DNA from: an uncultured Collinsella sp.
Lineage (GTDB): Bacteria; Actinomycetota; Coriobacteriia; Coriobacteriales; Coriobacteriaceae
Length of the DNA: 10,850 nt
Reading direction: 5' to 3'
Assembly: GCA_900554645.1 (NCBI GenBank)
Contig: USIE01000025.1
Location: 1 to 10,850, forward strand
The notes under the pieces are model-generated. The model ran no database searches, was not told the origin of the DNA, and was given only the letters and a program-made list of their open reading frames with translations. The translations under genes were made by a program, and so were the position numbers. Positions 1 through 6,729 of this stretch are shown piece after piece; the first letter of the stretch is position 1, and the number at the start of each line of letters is the position of its first letter.

Positions 1-2
1 GG

Positions 3-28
3 AAGAGGCGGGGCATGCCCCGCCTCTT
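3..28. terminator. Perfect 26-bp palindrome, probable hairpin terminator
   Basis: The 12 bases AAGAGGCGGGGC, then AT, are followed directly by GCCCCGCCTCTT, making a perfect dyad with a G+C-rich stem. It lies 3' of the minus-strand gene ending at 187 and could end that transcript or one entering from outside the window. Neither side has a T run, so an intrinsic terminator is possible but not certain. Confidence 0.5.
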
Positions 29-47
29 ACACCACATCTCTGCGCGC
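26..47 (-). repeat. Copy 1 of a short 3'-flank motif shared with 10802-10821
   Basis: On the minus strand this reads GCGCGCAGA, GAT, then GTGGTGTAAG. The other window end has GCGCGCAGA, C, GTGGTGTAAG on the plus strand. Both copies lie 3' of, and in the same orientation as, the AbiEi-like/nuclease-like gene next to them, about 140 and 174 bases past the stop. The match is 19 identical bases with a 2-base gap and one substitution. Confidence 0.55.
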
Positions 48-90
48 TACCCCACATTCAAGTTGACTGTCGATTTTCCGAAACAACTTG

Positions 91-121
91 TTCTGGATAA
101 CATTTTTCTAAGCCCCTCCAA
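91..121 (+). repeat. Copy 1 of a diverged 31-bp element (second copy 9354-9384)
   Basis: The plus strand here matches 9354-9384 at about 22 of 31 positions without gaps. The shared pattern is TT-TGGA-A-CATTT, then three variable bases, TA-GCCCCT, then AA. Copy 1 is 3' of the minus-strand gene and copy 2 is 5' of the plus-strand gene, so they have the same absolute direction but different positions relative to the genes. Function unknown. Confidence 0.35.
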
Positions 122-140
122 GGTGAAACTGAAACCTTTT

Positions 141-187
141 CGCGACCAAAACACTAGCTCGCGCGACCGTTTTTCAGACCGCGCGAC
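141..187 (+). repeat. Three CGCGAC(C) direct repeats at about 20-bp spacing
   Basis: CGCGACC starts at 141 and 162, and CGCGACT at 182; the spacings of 21 and 20 bases are close to two helical turns. The last copy overlaps the stop codon of the minus-strand gene. On that strand the unit reads GGTCGCG, and GGTCGCGCG also occurs downstream of the paralogue near 10797. Confidence 0.4.
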
Positions 188-1236
188 TACATCCTCGCCC
201 AATCGATGAAAATCTCCTCACGAAGCCGCCGTTCGAGTCCCTGCTGCCGCGGCGTCTTGTCTTTCAACGACGCATCGAGATAGGACATGATGAGCTTCAT
301 CACCACGCGGAAGGCATCGGAGTCGACCAGCTGGCCATAGGTCAGCAGAACGACGGGATATCCCATCGCTTGCAAGGCCGTCGTTCGATCGGAGTCCGAG
401 ATCTTTGATTCTATGGATCCGTGAATGGATTTTCCTTGACATTCAACCAGGCACTCTCGGCTGCCGTCCTTATTTGACAGCAAGATGTCGGCATAGCGCC
501 TATCAAGCCCCGAAATCAGGCGGGCACTGCGCGTCAAGCGAATCTCAACGTTATTGGTAAGGTGCAGCCCTTCGCCGCCGCGCAACCTCGTAAGGCCAAA
601 CAGCATCGAAGCCTGGACCTCGAGCGGCGATGCCGCCACTCCCGTAATGCATTTCGCGGCACGTGTGAACGATTTTGCACCGCGAAGCCCTCGGATCTTA
701 TCGACGTACTCTGCAAGTTCAGAGAGTTCGATCAAGGGAGGTCGTTTCCATATGTCCGTTGGATTCCCGGCGGCATCCTTTACGTTTTCCCAGCCCAACC
801 GTGCGTCACCCCACTGGTCCCCATATGCCTGCACAAGTGCCGACTTTACCTGAGGCGCAATCTTGCACACGGCAAAGGTGCCACACATCTCATACATGCA
901 CATGACCAGACGCTCGTTTGAGACCGAAGAAGCCAGAGTCAGCAGGGAAAAGAGCGGAGAGGCAACGTCGAGGCCAAACTCCGTCTGCTGCACGGAGCCA
1001 AACGGCCTCGCCCCGTTCCAAACATGCCTGACAATGCGATCGCCCTTTCGCCCGCAGCCACCCTGCGCCAACACATGTAACGGGGTACGCAGGAAATGCG
1101 TGACGAGCGGATGCTCGCAAAGGCGCTCCCTGCGCGGATCGTCCACAGATTCGGGCAGGTCCGGCATTATTGCCAAGACCTGTGGAGGTATCCGGTGATA
1201 CCGAAAGGCAGATATGTCGCACAGCATGTCGTCCAT
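187..1236 (-). CDS. AbiEi-like / DUF559-like (PD-(D/E)XK nuclease-like) hypothetical protein
   Basis: A 349-residue protein with no characterised relative I can name. Its layout resembles actinobacterial proteins with an AbiEi-type front half and a DUF559/Vsr-like endonuclease domain. Seen: a front half with VASPLFSLLTLA at about 91-102, where the related proteins have a 'v.spe.tlldla' segment; SPLE at 203-206; then D250 before LVECQGK (E265), and SDSDRTTALQAMGYPVVLL at 280-298, matching the 'D..R...L...G' helix and strand. The usual E-x-D-G is changed to E-C-Q-G, so activity is uncertain. ATG at 1236 was chosen because the open frame upstream is low-complexity Ser/Arg and runs into the M20 gene; no clear ribosome site precedes it, so the start is tentative. 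It is paralogous to the gene at 9438-10628 and more A+T-rich than the core genes. Defence or toxin-antitoxin roles are inference. Confidence 0.7.
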   Translation of the reverse strand: MDDMLCDISAFRYHRIPPQVLAIMPDLPESVDDPRRERLCEHPLVTHFLRTPLHVLAQGGCGRKGDRIVRHVWNGARPFGSVQQTEFGLDVASPLFSLLTLASSVSNERLVMCMYEMCGTFAVCKIAPQVKSALVQAYGDQWGDARLGWENVKDAAGNPTDIWKRPPLIELSELAEYVDKIRGLRGAKSFTRAAKCITGVAASPLEVQASMLFGLTRLRGGEGLHLTNNVEIRLTRSARLISGLDRRYADILLSNKDGSRECLVECQGKSIHGSIESKISDSDRTTALQAMGYPVVLLTYGQLVDSDAFRVVMKLIMSYLDASLKDKTPRQQGLERRLREEIFIDWARM

Positions 1237-1351
1237 GAAGGGTACGTACCCGCTGCGTCGCTTGTGAACCCGCTCGGACGGCAAACGCGCTGGCTCGGCC
1301 TGCGAACGGTAAATACTGCCACGCCCACGTCGCGGATCTCTCGAGAGGCTT

Positions 1352-1380
1352 ACAATCGGTTTTGAAAGCAAACAGATTGT
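1352..1380. promoter_or_regulatory. Imperfect 11-bp dyad next to the M20 ribosome site
   Basis: ACAATCGGTTT (1352-1362) and AAACAGATTGT (1370-1380) pair at 10 of 11 positions around a 7-base loop, TGAAAGC. The dyad ends right where the GAGG ribosome site begins (1381-1384). It lies in the 154-base divergent gap between the M20 gene and the minus-strand gene and could be an operator or an mRNA hairpin affecting translation. A separate palindrome, CTCTCGAGAG, sits at 1338-1347. No convincing -35/-10 pair was found in this gap. Confidence 0.4.
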
Positions 1381-1390
1381 GAGGTTGCAT

Positions 1391-2611
1391 ATGGTTGATA
1401 GGGACTTTGCCTGGCGGCTTGTGCAGGAGCTTGTGCGGATCGATAGCTCGGATCCCGGTGCGTATGAGGACGAGATTGAACGGTATATCAAAGAGCTGAT
1501 CGAGTCGCAGATCGCGGGTCTCGATCGCTCGGTGCTGGATGCGGTGCGAATCGAGGAGCTTGAGGTGCTTCCCGGGCGCCGCAACCTTATGGTCACCGTG
1601 CCCGGCTTGAGCGACGAGCCACGGCTCGTCTACATCTGCCACATGGATACCGTTACTTTGGGCGACGGGTGGGATGCGGGCATCCCGCCGCTCGGGGCGA
1701 CCGTGCGCGACGGCAAGCTCTACGGCCGCGGCGCCTGCGACATGAAGGGCGGCCTGGCCTGCGCCATTGCCGCACTGGTCCATACGCTCGAGCGCGTGGC
1801 GGTGCGTGGCGAGCTGCCTCGACGCGGCTTTTCGCTCATCTGCTCGGTCGACGAGGAAGACTTTATGCGCGGCTCCGAGGCAGCCATTGATGCCGGCTGG
1901 GTCGGTTCGCGCGAATGGGTACTGGACACCGAGCCCACCGACGGGCAGATTCAGGTGGCGCACAAGGGGCGCACGTGGTTCGAGATCGAGATGACCGGCG
2001 TGACGGCGCACGCAAGCCAGCCATGGAAGGGCGCGGATGCCGTCGCCGCCATGGCCGAGGTCGTGTGCTCGCTTCGCCATGCGTTTGCGGAGCTGCCCGT
2101 GCATGATGAGCTAGGGCCTTCGACTATCACGTTTGGCGAGATCGAGGGCGGGTATCGCCCCTATGTGGTGCCCGACCACGCCAAAGTCTGGGTCGACATG
2201 CGCCTAACGCCGCCGACCGACACGGCAGCCGTGACTCGCATGGTCGAGCAGGCCATTGCCGCAGCGGAGGCGGCGGTTCCCGGTTGCCATGGCAGTTACA
2301 CCGTGACGGGCGACCGCCCCGCCATCGAGCGCGACCCGGGCTCTCCCCTTCTGGCAGCGCTCAAGCACGCGGCAGATGGCGTGACGGGCGCGGACACGGC
2401 CGTCGGCTTCTTTACCGGATACACCGACACCGCCGTTATTGCCGGCAAGACGGGCAACCGCAACTGTATGAGTTACGGTCCCGGCTCGTTGGCGCTCGCG
2501 CACAAGCCCAACGAGTACGTGCCCCACGCCGATATCGCTCGCTGCCAGAACGTGCTGGTCGCACTCGCCGACAACACACTCTGGGACGCGGACAGCCAAG
2601 TTGGGGCATAA
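1391..2611 (+). CDS. M20 family metallopeptidase (ArgE/DapE/CPG2 type)
   Basis: A 406-residue, probably cytosolic, di-zinc amidohydrolase that removes amino acids or acyl groups from small peptides or N-acyl amino acids; the substrate cannot be read from sequence. Seen: YICHMDTV (metal ligand H84, catalytic D86), GRGACDMKGG (bridging D117), CSVDEED (general base E155, ligand E156), DTEPTD (ligand about E181), a lid/dimerisation region opening with TGVTAHASQP, and a late SLALAHKPNEYVP (ligand H371). All expected active-site residues are present and the length is normal. ATG 1391 is preferred over GTG 1379 because GAGG at 1381-1384 lies six bases before it. The DUF1015-like gene follows after 39 bases and is probably cotranscribed. 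The family call is firm; assignment to ArgE, DapE or a carboxypeptidase is not possible. Confidence 0.93.
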   Translation: MVDRDFAWRLVQELVRIDSSDPGAYEDEIERYIKELIESQIAGLDRSVLDAVRIEELEVLPGRRNLMVTVPGLSDEPRLVYICHMDTVTLGDGWDAGIPPLGATVRDGKLYGRGACDMKGGLACAIAALVHTLERVAVRGELPRRGFSLICSVDEEDFMRGSEAAIDAGWVGSREWVLDTEPTDGQIQVAHKGRTWFEIEMTGVTAHASQPWKGADAVAAMAEVVCSLRHAFAELPVHDELGPSTITFGEIEGGYRPYVVPDHAKVWVDMRLTPPTDTAAVTRMVEQAIAAAEAAVPGCHGSYTVTGDRPAIERDPGSPLLAALKHAADGVTGADTAVGFFTGYTDTAVIAGKTGNRNCMSYGPGSLALAHKPNEYVPHADIARCQNVLVALADNTLWDADSQVGA

Positions 2612-2650
2612 TAAGCCGCGAACAAACCGACTCACACGTTAGGACCGCCC

Positions 2651-3331
2651 ATGAAAGCACTTCCGTTTCCCTGCATCCGCCCGGCTCAGGACCGCGTGCT
2701 CGAGGCGCTGCCTGCGATGGGCGGCATCCTGAGCGGTAACGATTCTCTGCGCGGCGCGATTGCCGATGGCCTGATGCTCAAGGATCCGGGCGCGGCGTAT
2801 TACGTGTACGAATGCTCGGGAGAGCCGGGGCGCGTGACGGGCGTCGTGGCGATTTGCCCGATTGGCGCGCTTGCGGGCGGCGAGGGCGATGCCAGCGCCG
2901 ACGTGGCCGCCGCGTGTGCGATCGCCGAGCTCAAAGTTCAGCCCCGTCCCGTGTCGCTCGCCTACGAGGCATCGCCCGTTATGGATATCATCCTGGGTGC
3001 CGCCAAAGAGGGCGCCTCACTCTACGCCGTCACCGACCCTGCCGGCATTACGCACCGCGTGTGGGAGGTCAAGCGCGAGGACGCCGTCGGGGCCATCCGC
3101 GCCATGCTCGATCAGGCGCCCGAGCCGGCGCTGGCAGATGACCCCACCTACGCCGCCGCTCTGACCGGAGCGTCGCAGCTCCTAGCCGACGAGGCCCGCG
3201 CCGACGGCACATATACGGGCAAGGAGCCGTTCAACTTCACCGTGGCCGCGCTCTTCCCTGCCGCGCAGGTCAGCGGCGCCGCACCGCAGGTCCCGACGGG
3301 CCTGCTCACCCACCAAGTCGCGCGGTTCTAG
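2651..3331 (+). CDS. Short DUF1015-like protein lacking the ADGHHR motif
   Basis: A 226-residue protein that resembles the first half to two thirds of DUF1015 proteins, which usually run to about 400 residues and have no settled function. Seen: an N-terminus of the form K-x-x-P-F-x-x-x-R-P; a strand region with YYVYECSG and GRVTGVVAICPI; ITHRVWEV, matching the family's 'hrlW.v'; then ALADDPTYAAAL where the family has an I-A-D-G-H-H-R-x-A-A-A motif; and a tail FNFTVAALFPA...LLTHQVARF, where full-length members read like 'ynf.lavlfp...lPyhRvv'. The reading frame ends there. ATG 2651 has AGGA (2641-2644) six bases upstream. It follows the M20 gene and is likely in one operon with it. The family call comes from recalled motif order and is moderate; the protein may be a degenerate or repurposed version. 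Confidence 0.7.
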   Translation: MKALPFPCIRPAQDRVLEALPAMGGILSGNDSLRGAIADGLMLKDPGAAYYVYECSGEPGRVTGVVAICPIGALAGGEGDASADVAAACAIAELKVQPRPVSLAYEASPVMDIILGAAKEGASLYAVTDPAGITHRVWEVKREDAVGAIRAMLDQAPEPALADDPTYAAALTGASQLLADEARADGTYTGKEPFNFTVAALFPAAQVSGAAPQVPTGLLTHQVARF

Positions 3332-3375
3332 AGGGCTCAAGCGCTCAGTACAAAACTCGGCACCCAAACGAACAA

Positions 3376-3414
3376 GGGGCGGGGATGCAATGCCAACGCA
3401 TGCATCCCCGCCCC
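3376..3414. terminator. Strong 14-bp hairpin between convergent genes
   Basis: GGGGCGGGGATGCA (3376-3389) is perfectly complementary to TGCATCCCCGCCCC (3401-3414), with an 11-base loop. It lies between the DUF1015-like stop (3331) and the phosphatase stop (3461). The minus-strand tail after the stem is TTGTTCGTTT, fairly T-rich, while the plus-strand tail (CTTCGC) is not. It is therefore probably best as a terminator of the phosphatase operon and may also serve the plus-strand operon. Confidence 0.75.
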
Positions 3415-3460
3415 CTTCGCATCGAGCAAGTATGACGGCGACCCATGCACCGCGCTCGCG

Positions 3461-4096
3461 CTACCCGCGCTGCGGGCCCGCTGCCGCCACGAGCGGCTCC
3501 AACCCCAGCTCGCGCGCATAGTCTTCCTGCGTAAAGATCTCGACCAGTTCAAACATATCCGTCGCATCGTCAAACGCAAAATGCAGCACGGAGCAATTGC
3601 CCGGCACGCGGTCGCGCTCATCTGCCGCCGCGCCCTTCACGTGGTCCATAAACTCTTTGATGGCCGACCCGTGGCTCACCGCCAGCACGCACGTATGGTC
3701 CGGACGCTGCATGAGCTCGGTTAGCGTCGCGACCATGCGCTCGCGCACCTGCATCTGACCCTCGCCGCCAAACTGGCGATAGAAGTCGCGCCACGGGCGC
3801 TCGGGCATCAGCATCACGCGCTCGGCCTCAAAGTCGCCAAAGAACCACTCGCGCAGGCCGTCCAGGCGCTCGTACGCCAGACCCGGCCACAGATTGGCGA
3901 TGGTCTGCTCGGTGCGATGTAGCGTGGAGGTGTAGGCGTGATCGGGCTCAATGCCGCGCGCACGCAAGAACATGCCGGCGCGCGCCGCTTGGCCGCAACC
4001 AAGCTGCGTGAGCGGCGAGTCGCTCCAGCCCTGAATAATGCGCTTGAGGTTAAATATTGTCTGCCCGTGACGGACCAGATACAGGTCTTTATTCAT
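3461..4096 (-). CDS. Histidine phosphatase family protein (second of a tandem pair)
   Basis: A 211-residue member of the histidine phosphatase (phosphoglycerate mutase-like) superfamily, which hydrolyses phosphate esters through a phosphohistidine. Seen: DLYLVRHGQT at 4-13 with R9 and nucleophile H10, R61 in the TSTLHRTEQ segment, acidic E83 in LREWFFGDFE, and the second catalytic His, H142, in VSHGSA. Start ATG 4096 is set by AAAGGA five bases upstream (4102-4107); an upstream in-frame ATG at 4120 would overlap the preceding gene. It lies 17 bases after the first phosphatase gene and shares its motifs in the same order, so the two look like an old tandem duplication. A tail of about 30 residues beyond the paralogue's end is unique to this copy. 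The substrate is unknown. Confidence 0.9.
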   Translation of the reverse strand: MNKDLYLVRHGQTIFNLKRIIQGWSDSPLTQLGCGQAARAGMFLRARGIEPDHAYTSTLHRTEQTIANLWPGLAYERLDGLREWFFGDFEAERVMLMPERPWRDFYRQFGGEGQMQVRERMVATLTELMQRPDHTCVLAVSHGSAIKEFMDHVKGAAADERDRVPGNCSVLHFAFDDATDMFELVEIFTQEDYARELGLEPLVAAAGPQRG

Positions 4097-4113
4097 AGGG
4101 GTCCTTTCGTTCG

Positions 4114-4656
4114 TTACCAATCAAGGAGCGAAAACGCCCCGTCGCGATAGCCAAAATGAAGCACGGCACCGTTGTCGGGCATCTCTCCCCCGCCGGCCAC
4201 ATACTCAAGAAACTCCCGGCAGGCAGAGCCGTGGGAGACTACCAGCACACAGTTATGCTGCGGCCGGTCCATGATACGGGACAGCGCCGCGACCATGCGC
4301 GACCGAAGTTGCGCTTCCGACTCGCCACCAAAGGCAACCGGATAATCGTCCAAGGGCTGCGGCGGCATCTCGCGGTTTGATGTACCCTCCAGCGAGCCCA
4401 AATGCCACTCACGCAGGTCGTCGACCAGCTCTATGGAACAGCCTTCGCCAGCAATAAGCTCTGCCGTATGCCGCGCCCGGCCCAGCGGAGAGGAATACAC
4501 GTGATCGAAGGTCACGCCACGCACCTCAAACGCCGTGCGCGTCGCAAGCGCCTGCTCGCGCCCACGCGCCGTCAACGGCGAATCATGCCAGCCCTGCAAA
4601 ATGTTCCGCACATTGAACTCAGTCTGCCCATGCCGCACCAAATACAGATCGGCCAC
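4114..4656 (-). CDS. Histidine phosphatase family protein (first of a tandem pair)
   Basis: A 180-residue histidine phosphatase superfamily enzyme, near the minimal size for the family. Seen: DLYLVRHGQTEFN with R8 and H9, R60 in SSPLGRARHT, E83 in LREWHLGSLEG, and H142 in VSHGSACREF. These are the RHG box, the second arginine, the acid and the second histidine expected of an active enzyme. The start is read as GTG 4656 because the frame has no ATG near the RHG motif and a G-rich site (GGGGAGG) lies just upstream; ATG at 4658 is in another frame. The downstream paralogue begins 17 bases later and the nitroreductase gene ends 78 bases upstream, so the three probably form one operon. The substrate cannot be told; sugar phosphates and small phosphate esters are common for this group. 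Confidence 0.9.
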   Translation of the reverse strand: MADLYLVRHGQTEFNVRNILQGWHDSPLTARGREQALATRTAFEVRGVTFDHVYSSPLGRARHTAELIAGEGCSIELVDDLREWHLGSLEGTSNREMPPQPLDDYPVAFGGESEAQLRSRMVAALSRIMDRPQHNCVLVVSHGSACREFLEYVAGGGEMPDNGAVLHFGYRDGAFSLLDW

Positions 4657-4670
4657 ATGCCCTCCCCTCG

Positions 4671-4710
4671 AACCACCGCAATGGGGACAGGCACCTTTGT
4701 GGTGGTTTTA
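4671..4710 (+). repeat. Hairpin with GGGGACAGGCACC loop, possible dispersed repeat
   Basis: AACCACCGCAA (4671-4681) pairs with TTGTGGTGGTT (4697-4707) with one G-U wobble, enclosing a 15-base loop that contains GGGGACAGGCACC; TTTTA follows on the plus strand. It fills the gap between the nitroreductase and the first phosphatase. From memory, loops of this kind are common in short dispersed intergenic repeats, but only one copy is visible here. It could also tune expression between the two genes. Confidence 0.45.
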
Positions 4711-4734
4711 CAGCCATCGAACCGCGCCGCACAA

Positions 4735-5406
4735 CTACACCAGCACGTCGGCCAGCGGGCGCTTGGGTACGTGGTGCACCTGCGCCTCGTCGCGCCAGTA
4801 ATTAATTGAGCCGTCGGGGTTGGAATCGATCGCATCGATCACCTGTGTCTCGGCCGGAACGCCAAACGCCATGATCAGCTTGAGCTCATACTTGTCGTTA
4901 TCGAGCCCCATGGCATCGATCGCGTGGGGCGTAAAGGCCTTGAACATGCAGGCTGCCACCTCGGGCGTGGCGCTGCGGGCGGCGAGCATCATCGTCTGCG
5001 CGGCAATGCCCGTGTCGACCTCAGTAATGGGAGCGGCGGGCTTGCCCGGAACGGCGCGCTCGGCAAGAATCGCGATGTAGCCGGTCGGGCGCTCGCCCTC
5101 GGCAGGACCCGACCAGTCCTTAAGCGCGCCGGCCCATGCAAGCTCGTCAAACACGCGAGCGCAGTCCTCTGCACCGCTTACCACATGAAAACGCAGACGC
5201 TGAGCATTAGCGCCGCAGGGAGCCAGGTGCGCCAGTTCCGCCAGCTCGAGCAAAAACTCGCGCGGCACGCGCATGGACTCGTCAAAACGGCGGCACGTAC
5301 GGGCACGACGGACCAGCGCATCAAACGCGTCCAAGCCGAGCTTTTCGCAACCCTGCTTTGCCATCGACTCAGCGCTTACCGGCGCTGCGGGAACTGCTTC
5401 GTTCAT
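4735..5406 (-). CDS. Nitroreductase family protein (FMN-dependent)
   Basis: A 223-residue flavoprotein of the nitroreductase superfamily, which uses NAD(P)H to reduce nitro groups, quinones or flavins; the physiological substrate is unknown. Seen: RRARTCRRFDE at 33-43, the basic FMN-phosphate motif; LAHLAPCGANAQRLRFHVV at 58-76, the 'aP.g.N.Qp' FMN segment; DTGIAAQTMMLAARS at 131-145, the dimer helix 'D.g.a.q.m.LaA'; and a tail ending HHVPKRPLADVLV. The region that usually gives 'G.G.cwig' is diverged (VAACMFKAF). ATG 5406 is preferred because the upstream frame is arginine- and serine-rich and crosses the regulatory box; GGGGGT lies upstream of the start. It probably heads an operon with the two histidine phosphatases. 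A DtxR/IdeR-like site 29-47 bases upstream suggests metal control. Confidence 0.88.
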   Translation of the reverse strand: MNEAVPAAPVSAESMAKQGCEKLGLDAFDALVRRARTCRRFDESMRVPREFLLELAELAHLAPCGANAQRLRFHVVSGAEDCARVFDELAWAGALKDWSGPAEGERPTGYIAILAERAVPGKPAAPITEVDTGIAAQTMMLAARSATPEVAACMFKAFTPHAIDAMGLDNDKYELKLIMAFGVPAETQVIDAIDSNPDGSINYWRDEAQVHHVPKRPLADVLV

Positions 5407-5434
5407 AGGGACCCCCAATTTCGGGCAATTGTTC

Positions 5435-5453
5435 TTAGGAAAATCTAACCTAA
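5435..5453 (-). promoter_or_regulatory. DtxR/IdeR-type iron box upstream of the nitroreductase operon
   Basis: On the minus strand the 19 bases read TTAGGTTAGATTTTCCTAA. The actinobacterial iron box consensus is TTAGGTTAGSCTAACCTAA; the left nine and right five bases match exactly, about 15 of 19 in all. It sits 29-47 bases before the nitroreductase ATG, where a repressor would block transcription. This suggests repression by a DtxR-family regulator when iron (or manganese) is plentiful. The -10 and -35 were not confidently located. Confidence 0.6.
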
Positions 5454-5641
5454 AACGTAGGCAATAACGAACAGGGCTGCAATGTTCTACATCTGTTGAA
5501 TAGAAAATCGCGACGTGGGGAACAACGGAAACAATTCGGGACCTTTGGGTTACGTTTCGCCCTCCCCGACCCATGCGCCAGCGCCTTTAGGCGATACTGG
5601 TTGTAACGATCAAGGCTTACGCCGCACGGAAAGGAGACATT

Positions 5642-6244
5642 ATGGGCATCTTTAAGAACGATGACCAAAAATCGAGCCAGTTTGGATTTGACGAGAAAAG
5701 CATGGCAGGCAAGGCCGTCAAGGCCGTGCGCTGGATTTACGCCATCACGGGCGTCTTGGCGCTCGTCGCCGGCATCGCACTGCTGTTTGCGCCCGCCAAG
5801 TCCCTCGTCTTCCTAACGACCGTCTTGGGCTTCTACTTTGTGATCACGGCCGCGATCAGGCTGTTTACCGCTGTTTTCGAGCCACTGCTGCCCACCGGCT
5901 GGCGCGTGACGAGCATCATCTCCAACTTACTCATTATCTTGGGCGGCGTCATAATCCTGCGCAACCAGGCCTTCTCGACCGCGACGCTCACCACGATGGT
6001 GGTTATCGTGGCCGGCTTTGGCTGGATCGTCGAAGGTGTCATGTCCATTCTGGAGTCCGAGCTTTCGTCCAACCGTGCCCTCGCCATCCTGAGCGGCGCG
6101 CTCTCCATCATCGCCGGCATGTTCGTGTTTATCTATCCGCTGTGGTCGGCCAAGATGCTCGTCATCTTTAGCGGCGCCGCACTGCTGGTGTTTGGCGTAA
6201 CGCTGATTGTTCGCGCTATTCAATTTGGCAAACTGGTGCACTAG
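5642..6244 (+). CDS. DUF308 / HdeD-like six-helix membrane protein
   Basis: A 200-residue integral membrane protein of the DUF308 (HdeD-like) family. HdeD of Escherichia coli is linked to acid resistance at high cell density, but the molecular role of the family is unknown. Seen: a charged cytosolic N-terminus of about 25 residues, then six hydrophobic segments at roughly 30-50, 55-75, 88-106, 116-136, 146-166 and 171-192, arranged as three hairpin pairs with the glycine-rich 'G.l.ii.Gi.ll..P' style repeats typical of the family. A strong AAGGAG (5631-5636) precedes ATG 5642. The stop codon is directly followed by the ATG of the YaiI-like gene, so the two are one transcription and translation unit. 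Confidence 0.88.
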   Translation: MGIFKNDDQKSSQFGFDEKSMAGKAVKAVRWIYAITGVLALVAGIALLFAPAKSLVFLTTVLGFYFVITAAIRLFTAVFEPLLPTGWRVTSIISNLLIILGGVIILRNQAFSTATLTTMVVIVAGFGWIVEGVMSILESELSSNRALAILSGALSIIAGMFVFIYPLWSAKMLVIFSGAALLVFGVTLIVRAIQFGKLVH

Positions 6245-6727
6245 ATGCCGCGAACGCTCTTTATTGATGCAGACGCCTGCCCGGTCACGCGCGAGTCGAT
6301 TGACTGCGCGCGGCGGGCGGGCGTCGCCGTCGTTATCGCCGGCAACAGCACACAGAACCTGGAACGCCACATTCGCCGCGACGATCCGCGCGACGTCGAG
6401 CATGCGCGACGCGGATTTTGGGTCACGACGCTCGATGTGAGCGTGGGCGCCGACAGCGCCGACTTTGCCATTGTCGAACGCCTGCAGGCGGGCGACGTAG
6501 TCGTGACGCAGGACATTGGCTTGGCGAGCATGGTGCTCGGGCGCGATGCCGCCGCCATCGGCGTACGCGGGCGCGTCTACGATAAGGCGACCATCGACAT
6601 GCAACTGTTTATTCGCCACGAGGAAAAGAAGGTGCGCCGCGCCGGCGGTCGCACTCGCGGTCCGGCGGCATTTACCAGCGAAGACCGGGCCCGCTTTAAG
6701 CGCAACCTCACCGAGCTGCTGCGCTAA
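6245..6727 (+). CDS. YaiI/YqxD family (DUF188, UPF0178) PIN-like protein
   Basis: A 160-residue protein of the YaiI/YqxD family, a PIN-like nuclease-fold group whose function is unproven. Seen: FIDADACPV at 6-14 (D8, D10); GADSADFAIVERLQAGDVVVTQDIGLAS at 69-95, with the family's 'GaD.aD..iv....GD.ViT.DI.LA' acids D70, D73, D84 and D90; RGRVYDKATID at 108-118; and a C-terminal GGRTRGPAAFTSEDRARF, the family's 'GGP..f...dR..F' box. The length is normal. ATG 6245 follows the DUF308 stop with no gap and has no good ribosome site of its own, so translation is probably coupled. A strong intrinsic terminator follows. Acidic residues in the expected places suggest metal binding; the RNA substrate, if any, is unknown. 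Confidence 0.92.
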   Translation: MPRTLFIDADACPVTRESIDCARRAGVAVVIAGNSTQNLERHIRRDDPRDVEHARRGFWVTTLDVSVGADSADFAIVERLQAGDVVVTQDIGLASMVLGRDAAAIGVRGRVYDKATIDMQLFIRHEEKKVRRAGGRTRGPAAFTSEDRARFKRNLTELLR

Positions 6728-6729
6728 CC

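Noticed and set aside
15..209. Small plus-strand open frame of 64 codons
   Set aside because: It begins inside the palindrome, crosses repeats and the 3' end of the opposite gene, and has no ribosome site.
1237..1596. N-terminal extension of the first AbiEi-like gene to 1596
   Set aside because: The added 120 residues are Ser/Arg low complexity and overlap the M20 start; homology with the paralogue begins near the 1236 start.
890..2104. Long open frame on the minus strand (404 codons)
   Set aside because: It lies opposite the M20 gene, whose catalytic motifs are clear; it is a high-GC shadow frame with no recognisable domain.
5407..5574. N-terminal extension of the nitroreductase to 5574
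   Set aside because: No family similarity, and it would place the iron box and promoter inside the gene.
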